The notes under the pieces: generated by a model
The model's database searches: none
The model's input: the letters and a program-made list of their open reading frames with translations, nothing else
What the model was told of the DNA's origin: nothing
Shown here: positions 9,290 through 15,867 of the stretch, in pieces
Layout of the letters: every line of letters starts with the position of its first letter
Numbering within the stretch: position 1 is the first letter of the stretch
Made by a program: the position numbers and the translations under genes
Origin: Streptomyces sp. CNH099
Lineage (GTDB): Bacteria > Actinomycetota > Actinomycetes > Streptomycetales > Streptomycetaceae
DNA length: 64,000 nucleotides
NCBI GenBank assembly: GCA_000514715.1
Contig: AZWL01000010.1
Coordinates: forward strand, 186,172 to 250,171
Direction: 5' to 3'

Positions 9290-9320
9290 GCGCCGCCCGG
9301 GCCGGAGGCTCCGGCGGCGC
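9290..9320. terminator. Bidirectional hairpin between convergent genes
   Basis: GCGCCGCC pairs with GGCGGCGC across 15 nt that contain a nested CCGGAG/CTCCGG hairpin. It lies between the stops at 9255 (+) and 9322 (-). No U-tract, as is common in Streptomyces. Confidence 0.6.
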
Positions 9321-9321
9321 G

Positions 9322-9597
9322 TTACAGGTCGACGACGCGCCAGGGGCGGATGCTCCAGCTGTCCACCAGCCCGTTCGCCACGTACGGGTCCTTCCTCACG
9401 AACTCCTCGGCGGGCGCCGGGTCGTCGGTCTGCCAGACGATCAGGCCGCGCGGCGGGGCCTCCGTCATCGCGCCGGCCATGAGGATGTCGCCGCGCCGGT
9501 GGCACTCGCGGATCAGGTCGAGGTGGGCCTGCCGGTGGGCGTCCCGGCGCTCCAGGTAGTCGTCGACGTAGGCGTAGTCGAGGACGTAGTAGGACAC
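9322..9597 (-). CDS. YciI-like protein
   Basis: 91-aa single-domain protein of the YCII family (dimeric alpha-beta ferredoxin-like fold): starts MSYYVLDYAY, has RDAHRQAHLDLIRE with the conserved His, GDILMAGAM and DDPAPAEEFVRKDPY...WSIRPWRVV. Family members include small lyases and dehalogenase-like enzymes, but most are uncharacterised; a substrate cannot be named. The GTG start at 9597 is preceded by GGGAGG at a good distance. It is read away from the secreted hydrolase at 9726, with about 130 bp of shared control region. Confidence 0.8.
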   Translation of the reverse strand: MSYYVLDYAYVDDYLERRDAHRQAHLDLIRECHRRGDILMAGAMTEAPPRGLIVWQTDDPAPAEEFVRKDPYVANGLVDSWSIRPWRVVDL

Positions 9598-9725
9598 GCG
9601 GCCTCCCTGGTGGCGGGGGTGAACGGTACGGGACCACCGTACTCACCCGTACGCCCCGCGCAGCGCGCGACAGCCCGCGGGCCGCCGGACGATGGCAGTC
9701 CCACCGCCGACACCGGGGAGCCGCC

Positions 9726-11300
9726 GTGCGGGTCACCAGGCTGACCACCGCCGTCACCGCCGCCACCGCCGTCCTGCTGACCTCCGTGGCCGCGGGCGGG
9801 TGCGGCATCGCGGCGTCATCCGACAGCCTGGCCGACCGGGAGGACGGCCAGGCGGGCGCCGGAATCGACTGGGAGGCGTGCAAGAACCTCCCCGCGCCCG
9901 CGCCGGGGGCGCCGGCCGCCGACATCGACTGGCAGTGCGGCACGCTCGACGTGCCGCTCGACCACGGCAGGCCGGACGGCGAGAAGACCGGCATCGCCAT
10001 GATCCGCGCCGCGGCCACCGGGCCGCGGTCGGAGCGCATCGGCTCGCTGCTGTTCAACTTCGGCGGCCCGGGCGGCTCCGGCATCGACACCCTCCCGGGC
10101 CTCGCCGGCCAGTACAAGACGCTGCACAAGCGCTACGACCTCGTCAGCTTCGACCCCCGCGGGGTCGGCCGCAGCGAGGGCGTGCGCTGCCTCGACGACC
10201 GCGACCTCGACGCCTACTTCGCCGCCGACAACACCCCCGACGACAAGGCCGAGGAGAAGGCGTACCTCGGCCGGATCCACGACTTCGCCGCCGCCTGCGA
10301 GAAGAAGTCCGGCCGGATCCTGCCGCACGTCGGCACCGAGAACGCCGCCCGCGACATGGACCGCATGCGCGCCGCGCTCGGCGACGACAAGATGCACTAC
10401 TTCGGCATCTCGTACGGCACCGAACTGGGCGCCGTCTACGCCCACCTGTTCCCGAAGCGGGTCGGCCGGGCCGTGCTCGACAGCCCGGTGGACCCGACGC
10501 AGGACAGCGCCGAGCTGTCGCTGGCGCAGGCGAAGGGCTTCCAGCGGGCGCTGGAGAACTACGCCGAGGACTGCGCGCGGCAGGGCGGGGACTGCCCCCT
10601 CGGCGACGGCTCGGACGACGGCTCGGACGACGGCCCAGCCGCCACCGACGACGTCGCCGACCTGCTGGGGCGGCTGGACGGCAAGCCCGTCCCGGGCGCC
10701 TCGGGCCGCGACCTGACGGAGTCGCTGGCGACCGGGGGCATCGCGCAGTCGCTCTACTCCAAGCAGCTGTGGCCGCTGCTGACGCAGGGGCTGCAGCAGG
10801 CGGAGGACGACGACGGCGCGACCCTGCTGCTCCTCGCCGACGCGCTCAACGGCCGCGATCCCGACGGGCACTACAACACGCTCCAGTCGTCCTTCCTCGC
10901 CATCAACTGCGCGGACACCCGGGACCGCTACTCGGCCGACGAGATCCGCGAGCGGCTGCCGGAGTTCCGCCGGGCGTCGCCGGTGTTCGGCGACTTCATG
11001 GCCTGGGGCATGGCGTCGTGCGACGGCTGGCCGGTGACGGGCGAGCGCTCGACGCCGGAGGTGAGCGCGGCGGGCGCCGACGAGATCCTGGTCGTCGGCA
11101 CGACCGGCGACCCTGCGACGCCGTACGAGGGCACGCAGAAGATGGTCGACGCGCTGGGCGGCGACGTGGCGGTGAAGCTGACGCGCGTCGGCGAGGGGCA
11201 CGGGGCGTACGGCAGCGGCAGCCGCTGCACGCAGCGGGCGGTCGACACCTACCTGCTGCGCGGCGAGGCCCCGAAGAACGACACCACCTGCCGGAAGTAG
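9726..11300 (+). CDS. Secreted alpha/beta hydrolase, tripeptidyl-aminopeptidase (TAP) type
   Basis: 524 aa. The signal peptide ends at VAAGGC (Cys26), a plausible though slightly atypical lipobox. Alpha/beta-hydrolase core: FNFGGPGGSG oxyanion region, nucleophile GISYGTELG, Asp in VVGTTGDPATPYE and His in GEGHGAYG. The C-terminal TAP-like domain carries Cys residues (NCADTRDR, CDGWP) likely to form disulfides outside the cell. Known relatives in Streptomyces release tripeptides from protein N-termini or hydrolyse esters. The loop around residues 285-320 has a DDGSDDGSDDG repeat. GTG start with GGGGAG upstream. The transcript ends in a 16-bp hairpin. Confidence 0.85.
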   Translation: MRVTRLTTAVTAATAVLLTSVAAGGCGIAASSDSLADREDGQAGAGIDWEACKNLPAPAPGAPAADIDWQCGTLDVPLDHGRPDGEKTGIAMIRAAATGPRSERIGSLLFNFGGPGGSGIDTLPGLAGQYKTLHKRYDLVSFDPRGVGRSEGVRCLDDRDLDAYFAADNTPDDKAEEKAYLGRIHDFAAACEKKSGRILPHVGTENAARDMDRMRAALGDDKMHYFGISYGTELGAVYAHLFPKRVGRAVLDSPVDPTQDSAELSLAQAKGFQRALENYAEDCARQGGDCPLGDGSDDGSDDGPAATDDVADLLGRLDGKPVPGASGRDLTESLATGGIAQSLYSKQLWPLLTQGLQQAEDDDGATLLLLADALNGRDPDGHYNTLQSSFLAINCADTRDRYSADEIRERLPEFRRASPVFGDFMAWGMASCDGWPVTGERSTPEVSAAGADEILVVGTTGDPATPYEGTQKMVDALGGDVAVKLTRVGEGHGAYGSGSRCTQRAVDTYLLRGEAPKNDTTCRK

Positions 11301-11313
11301 GCGGCATACGCGC

Positions 11314-11351
11314 GCGTGCCGCCGCCGGAAGCCGCTCCGGCGGCGGCACGC
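11314..11351. terminator. 16-bp perfect hairpin terminator
   Basis: Arm GCGTGCCGCCGCCGGA (11314-11329), loop AGCCGC, exact complement 11336-11351. It lies between the convergent hydrolase (+) and moeZ (-) and can serve both. Confidence 0.8.
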
Positions 11352-11368
11352 ACGTCGTCCGTCGTCCG

Positions 11369-12547
11369 TCAGTAGACGGGCTTCTCCGGCTCGATCTGGT
11401 TCACCCAGCCGACGACGCCGCCGCCGACGTGGACCGCGTCGGCGAAGCCCGCCGACTTCAGCACCGCGAGGACTTCCGCGGACCGGACACCTGTCTTGCA
11501 ATGCAGGACGATCTTCTTGTCCTGCGGCAGCCCCTCCAGGGCGTTGCCCATCAGGAAGTCGTTCTTGGGGATCAGCCGGGCGCCGGGAATCGAGACGATC
11601 TCGTACTCGTTCGGCTCCCGGACGTCGATGACGTCGATGTCCTCGCCGTCGTCCATCCACTCCTTGAGCTGCTTCGGAGTGATCGTGGAGCCGGCCGCGG
11701 CCTCCTGCGCCTCGTCGGAGACGACGCCGCAGAACGCCTCGTAGTCGATCAGCTCGGTGACGGTCGGGTTCTCGCCGCAGACCGCGCAGTCCGGGTCCTT
11801 GCGGACCTTGACCTGGCGGTACTGCATCTCCAGGGCGTCGTAGATCATCAGCCGGCCGACCAGCGGGTCGCCGATGCCGGCGAGCAGCTTGATGGCCTCG
11901 TTGACCTGGATGGAGCCGACCGACGCGCACAGCACGCCCAGCACGCCGCCCTCGGCGCAGCTCGGCACCATGCCGGGCGGCGGGGGCTCGGGGTACAGGC
12001 AGCGGTAGCAGGGGCCGTGCTCGGCCCAGAAGACGGACGCCTGGCCGTCGAAGCGGTAGATGGAACCCCACACGTACGGCTTGCCGAGCAGCACGCAGGC
12101 GTCGTTGACCAGGTAGCGGGTGGCGAAGTTGTCCGTGCCGTCGACGATCAGGTCGTACTGCGCGAACATCTCCATGACGTTCGAGGAGTCGAGCCGCTCC
12201 TCGTGCAGCTGCACCGTCACGTACGGGTTGATGCCCAGGACGGTGTCGCGGGCGGACTCGGCCTTGGAGCGGCCGACGTCGGCCTGGCTGTGGATGATCT
12301 GGCGCTGCAGGTTCGACTCGTCGACCTCGTCGAACTCGACGATGCCGAGCGTGCCCACGCCCGCCGCGGCGAGGTACATCAGCGCGGGCGAGCCGAGGCC
12401 GCCGGCGCCGACACAGAGGACCTTGGCGTTCTTCAGCCGCTTCTGGCCGTCCATCCCGACGTCCGGGATGATCAGATGGCGCGAGTACCTGCGGACCTCG
12501 TCGACGGTCAGCTCGGATGCGGGCTCGACCAGCGGTGGCAGCGACAC
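11369..12547 (-). CDS. moeZ: Adenylyltransferase/sulfurtransferase MoeZ
   Basis: 392 aa, the usual MoeZ length. The N-terminal ThiF/MoeB-type E1 domain has the nucleotide loop GAGGLGSP, DESNLQRQ, DGTDNFATRYL and two CxxC pairs (CYRC, CAVC) for structural zinc. The C-terminal rhodanese domain has the sulfur-carrying Cys in LHCKTGVRS. Known role: adenylates and thiocarboxylates sulfur-carrier proteins (ThiS, MoaD, CysO types) for thiamine, molybdopterin, cysteine and thio-containing secondary metabolites; one MoeZ often serves all carriers in actinomycetes. The start is GTG 12547 with GGAG 8 nt upstream, giving the conserved N-terminus MSLPPLVEPA. It lies 61 nt downstream of the Pel-like operon in the same orientation, so read-through is possible. 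Confidence 0.96.
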   Translation of the reverse strand: MSLPPLVEPASELTVDEVRRYSRHLIIPDVGMDGQKRLKNAKVLCVGAGGLGSPALMYLAAAGVGTLGIVEFDEVDESNLQRQIIHSQADVGRSKAESARDTVLGINPYVTVQLHEERLDSSNVMEMFAQYDLIVDGTDNFATRYLVNDACVLLGKPYVWGSIYRFDGQASVFWAEHGPCYRCLYPEPPPPGMVPSCAEGGVLGVLCASVGSIQVNEAIKLLAGIGDPLVGRLMIYDALEMQYRQVKVRKDPDCAVCGENPTVTELIDYEAFCGVVSDEAQEAAAGSTITPKQLKEWMDDGEDIDVIDVREPNEYEIVSIPGARLIPKNDFLMGNALEGLPQDKKIVLHCKTGVRSAEVLAVLKSAGFADAVHVGGGVVGWVNQIEPEKPVY

Positions 12548-12608
12548 GGGGACTCCGTAAGCGTGTGAGAGCACAGTGGGTCTTCCGGTAACACTGCCAC
12601 GCGCCCCC

Positions 12609-13442
12609 TCATTCCGAGACACCCTGTCCGAGACGCGAGACGAGGTCGTCCCAGTAGCCGGGCAGCGCCTCCCAGCCGGGGCGGTCGGTGAAGAACACCG
12701 AGGCCGCGCCCTGCCAGCGGGCGATGCGCAGCGCCTCCTCCAGATGCGTCGGCGGTACGCCGTGGACCAGGTGGCAGAACCGCTCGGCGGGGTACTCCGC
12801 GGTCCACTCGGCGACCTGCGACCAGCGGTAGCCCGCCCACGGGCCGGCGAAGGTGACGAGTTGGTCGGCGACCTCCGCGTAGCCGGGGTGCGGGTGCGTG
12901 CCGATACCGAGGACGACGTGGGCCCGCGGGGTCAGCGCGGCGAGCGCGGCCAGCGCGGCCGCGGCGCGCCGGACCTCCGGCAGCCGGTCCCGGTCGGCGG
13001 GGCAGCGGCCGAGGTAGAAGCCGTCGACGCGGTACCACTCCAGGAACCGGTGCGCGTCGGAGGCCAGTTCGCCGAAGGGGCGGCGGCCGTGGCGGAGGTC
13101 GAGGTGCCCGAGGACGCCCACCCGCGCGGACTTCAGCCGGCCCGCGGCCTCAAGGCAGTGCGGGTCGGGGCGGGCGCCGGGACCGGCGGCGACGTCGAGG
13201 ACCGTCCAGTGGACGGCTTCGGCCGCGGCGGGCCGGGTCAGCTCTCCCCACTCGACGGGCGCGACGAGGGGGTGCGCGTAGCCGGGGACGCCGAGGCGGA
13301 GGGGGGTCTCGGCCGGCTGCGGCACGGGGCGGTGCAGGTCCTCGGGGGTGGGCGGGGCTCCGGGCCGGGTGCCCGCCGGGTCGTGCAGCACCGCGCCCGG
13401 GCCGGCCGGTACGCCGGTCCCGTCAGCTCTCAGATGCGGCAT
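12609..13442 (-). CDS. Spherulin-4/PelA-hydrolase-like protein with degenerate acidic site
   Basis: 277 aa. The fold signature is that of spherulation-specific family 4, related to the PelA-type endo-alpha-1,4-galactosaminidase TIM barrel: LRLGVPGYAHPLVAPVEW (strand 1), VLDVAAGPGARPD, RVGVLGHLDLRHGRRP, EWYRVDGFYLGR, VVLGIGTHPHPGY and ADQLVTFAGPWAGY follow in the expected order. In relatives the motif reads VDGIFLDE with the acidic catalytic residue; here it is VDGFYLGR, so hydrolysis may be lost or moved. No signal peptide is visible, unlike PelA. The ATG at 13442 overlaps the epimerase stop and has GGAGG 4 nt upstream. It is the last gene of the coupled operon 17636-12609. The role is inferred as binding or trimming of an amino-sugar polymer inside the cell. 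Confidence 0.72.
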   Translation of the reverse strand: MPHLRADGTGVPAGPGAVLHDPAGTRPGAPPTPEDLHRPVPQPAETPLRLGVPGYAHPLVAPVEWGELTRPAAAEAVHWTVLDVAAGPGARPDPHCLEAAGRLKSARVGVLGHLDLRHGRRPFGELASDAHRFLEWYRVDGFYLGRCPADRDRLPEVRRAAAALAALAALTPRAHVVLGIGTHPHPGYAEVADQLVTFAGPWAGYRWSQVAEWTAEYPAERFCHLVHGVPPTHLEEALRIARWQGAASVFFTDRPGWEALPGYWDDLVSRLGQGVSE

Positions 13443-14491
13443 GCCGCCTCCATCCAGATATCCGCAAGGCTCTCCTCGGTTCCGATCCGGGGCCGCCAGC
13501 CGAGGCGGTCCCGCGCCGTTCTGATGTCCGCCTGCTGCCAGGCTCCGCACCCGTCCGGATACGGATACGCCGCGGCGACCGCCGCCGGTTCCCCGCCGGG
13601 GCCGCCGTTCGGCCCGTGCCCGGGTCCGTGCCCGGGTGCGTGGCCCATGCCGTGGCCCGGCCCGTGGCCCATGCCGTGTCCGCCGTGCCCGAGGCCGTGG
13701 CCGGCGCCCGCGGGCTGCGGGATCCGGCCGGTCAGCGCCGTGTCGTACTCGTGCAACTGGCCGCCGTACCCCGCGATCCGCGCCAGCGCCGCCGCCGCGT
13801 CCCGCAGCCGCACCGCGCGCCCGCCGCCGATGTTCACCACGCCCTGCGCCGCCGACAGCGACGCGGCGTGCACCGCCCGCGCCACGTCCCGTACGTCCAC
13901 GAAGTCCCGCTGCGCGCCGAGCCCGCCGAGTTTCAGCTCGCCGTCGCCCTGCTGCATCGCCCGGCGCAGCGCCTCCGCCAGCCGGCCCAGCGGCGAGCCC
14001 GCCGGGGTGCCGGGCCCCGCGGGCGAGAACACCCGCAGCACGATCGCGTCCAGACCGGAGCCGAGCACCAGCTCCGTCGCCGCCAGCTTGCTCACCCCGT
14101 ACGGGCCGCCGGGGCGCGGCAGCGCGTCCTCCGCCGTCGACGAGCCGGCCGGCGACGGCCCGTACTCCGAAGCACAGCCGAGGTGCACCAGCCGCGCCGA
14201 GCAGCTGCTGCGCCGCATGGCCTCGCAGAGGGTGGCGACGGCGACGGTGTTGTGCCGGGTCAGGTCGCGGGCGCCGCCGCGGGTGGTGCCGGCGCAGTTG
14301 ACGACGACGCCCGGGTGCACGGCGTCCAGGAACCGGGTCAGCGCGCCGGGGCTGCCGGAGGACAGGTCGAACCGCACGTCGGCGTCGTCGCCGCGGCCGA
14401 GCGCGGTGAGCTGGACGGCGGGGTCGGCGAGCAGGCGGTCGGCGACGTAGCGGCCGACAAAGCCGGTGCCGCCGATGAGCAGCACTCTCAT
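13430..14491 (-). CDS. NAD-dependent epimerase/dehydratase with a Gly-His-rich insert
   Basis: 353-aa extended SDR: NAD loop GGTGFVGR at residues 7-14, VVNCAGTTRGG, HLGCASEYG, and the catalytic YGVSK pair (Tyr/Lys). Substrate-domain motifs are QRDFVDVRDVARAV and VVNIGGGRAV, ending in DRLGWRPR. Likely a nucleotide-sugar 4-epimerase or dehydratase; in a Pel-type context a UDP-GlcNAc/UDP-GalNAc C4-epimerase (PelX role) would fit, but the substrate is inferred. Between about residues 258 and 298 there is an insert of GHG/MGHGPGH repeats with about ten His, not usual for the family. ATG at 14491 overlaps the upstream stop (ATGA), and the 3' end overlaps the next start. Confidence 0.85.
   Translation of the reverse strand: MRVLLIGGTGFVGRYVADRLLADPAVQLTALGRGDDADVRFDLSSGSPGALTRFLDAVHPGVVVNCAGTTRGGARDLTRHNTVAVATLCEAMRRSSCSARLVHLGCASEYGPSPAGSSTAEDALPRPGGPYGVSKLAATELVLGSGLDAIVLRVFSPAGPGTPAGSPLGRLAEALRRAMQQGDGELKLGGLGAQRDFVDVRDVARAVHAASLSAAQGVVNIGGGRAVRLRDAAAALARIAGYGGQLHEYDTALTGRIPQPAGAGHGLGHGGHGMGHGPGHGMGHAPGHGPGHGPNGGPGGEPAAVAAAYPYPDGCGAWQQADIRTARDRLGWRPRIGTEESLADIWMEAACRI
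13590..13717. repeat. Gly-His-Met coding repeat inside the epimerase gene
   Basis: Short in-frame repeats based on CCGTGCCCGGGT, CCATGCCGTGGCC and similar units encode alternating Gly-His with Pro and Met. The repeat keeps the frame, so copy-number change would not disrupt the gene. Confidence 0.7.
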
Positions 14492-15867
14492 CGCGGACCC
14501 CCCGCGGGCGAGGAGGGCGTGGCCAGGGGTGGTGCGGTCATGTCGTTCTGCTCCTTGCGATGAGCGGAGGCTCGGGTGAGTGCGCCGCCGGCGTACGCCA
14601 GCAGCGCGAGCGCGGCGGCGCCGCAGGCGACCGCCGGCACGGCGGCCAGGTCGAAGCCCGCGGAGCCGGCGACCAGCAGCTCGACCGGACGGCCGAGCAC
14701 GGCCAGCCCGGGCGCCCGGGCGGCCAGGACCAGCAGCAGCGCCGTGACCTGCGCGGCGCAGGCCGCGGCCAGGCCGTACGCGGCGGCCCGGGGGAAGCCG
14801 TGCACGGCGAGCAGCCGGGCGAGGAAGAGCAGCGCGCCGAGCGCGCAGGCGGCGGCGACCGTGGCGGGGACGCCGGAGGCGTGGACGGGCGCGTCGGGGA
14901 CGGCGGGCCGGGGCGGGGCGTCCGCGAGCCGCCCGACGGCGGGTCCGGCGGCCGCGGCGGCGAGCTGCAGCGCGCCGAGGACGGCCAGCACGGCGGTGAC
15001 GGCGGCGGCCAGCAGCGGGCGGGCCCGGGCGCGGAACTCCGCCAGGTCCCGGCTGTCCCGCAGCCCGGCCCGCGCCCGGGCCGCGAACCACCGGGCGATC
15101 ACCGCCGCGGGCAGCACCGCGGCGGTGAGCCCGGCGAGGGCCGCGGCGGCGGCGCGCGGGACGACGGGCGCGCCGGTGACCCCGGTGGCGCCGCCGAGCA
15201 GCTCGCCGAGGACCCAGTCCCCGTACGCGGCGTACGCCAGCAGCCACCCCACCGCAAGACCGGCCCCCGGCGGCAGCCCGGCACCGACCCGCAACGGCCC
15301 CCGCTGCAGCCCGAGCACCAGCGCCAGCACGACGGCGGCGACGCCGGCGCCGGTCACGGCGGGCTGCGCCGCGCCGCGCAGCCCGGTGGCGAGGAGGACG
15401 AGGAGCCCGCCGGCGAGGGGCAGGAGGTGGGCGACGGGGGCGAGCGGGGCACGGCGCCGGGCGCCACCCGGCGCCGGAGGCGGACCGGCGCCGGGGCGGC
15501 GGGTCCGTACGTACATCTCCTCGGCGAGGGTGAACACGTCCCGGTGGCGGCAGCGGCGTGCGGTCCGGTCGGTGACGCCGCGGGCCTCCAGCCCGGCGGC
15601 GACCTCCAGCGGGTCGACGGCGCGCTCGCACAGCCCCCGGTGCCGGTGCATGAGTCCCCGCACGGGATCGGCGGACCCGCGCGGCCCGCCTCCGGCACGG
15701 GGGCGGGAGGCCGCCGGGGCGGGGTCCGCGGGCGGTGGGCCGGGGCGGGGGTGGAGGGACGTTACGTCAGGGGCGGGGCCGAAGGCCGCCTCCAGGGCTT
15801 CCGCCAGGTCTTCCGCCGGTGTCGTCGGGGCCGGCTCCCGGGCCGCCGCTCTCGGCACGTCGGTCAT
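14488..15867 (-). CDS. Polytopic membrane protein of the Pel-like operon
   Basis: 459 aa, not matched to a named family. Residues 1-145 are cytoplasmic-looking: Pro/Ala-rich, then a conserved-looking helical segment (residues 85-125: LCERAVDPLEVAAGLEARG, RCRHRDVFTLAEEMY). About eight or nine hydrophobic segments follow between residues 145 and 440. The size is close to PelG, the MOP-type flippase of Pel exopolysaccharide operons, but the PelG N-terminal signature (MAGIGFELR) is absent. The neighbours (PelF-like glycosyltransferase upstream, epimerase downstream, both overlapping by ATGA) suggest it exports or supports assembly of the polysaccharide; this is inference from context. ATG at 15867 overlaps the glycosyltransferase stop, so translation is coupled. 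Confidence 0.75.
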   Translation of the reverse strand: MTDVPRAAAREPAPTTPAEDLAEALEAAFGPAPDVTSLHPRPGPPPADPAPAASRPRAGGGPRGSADPVRGLMHRHRGLCERAVDPLEVAAGLEARGVTDRTARRCRHRDVFTLAEEMYVRTRRPGAGPPPAPGGARRRAPLAPVAHLLPLAGGLLVLLATGLRGAAQPAVTGAGVAAVVLALVLGLQRGPLRVGAGLPPGAGLAVGWLLAYAAYGDWVLGELLGGATGVTGAPVVPRAAAAALAGLTAAVLPAAVIARWFAARARAGLRDSRDLAEFRARARPLLAAAVTAVLAVLGALQLAAAAAGPAVGRLADAPPRPAVPDAPVHASGVPATVAAACALGALLFLARLLAVHGFPRAAAYGLAAACAAQVTALLLVLAARAPGLAVLGRPVELLVAGSAGFDLAAVPAVACGAAALALLAYAGGALTRASAHRKEQNDMTAPPLATPSSPAGGPR

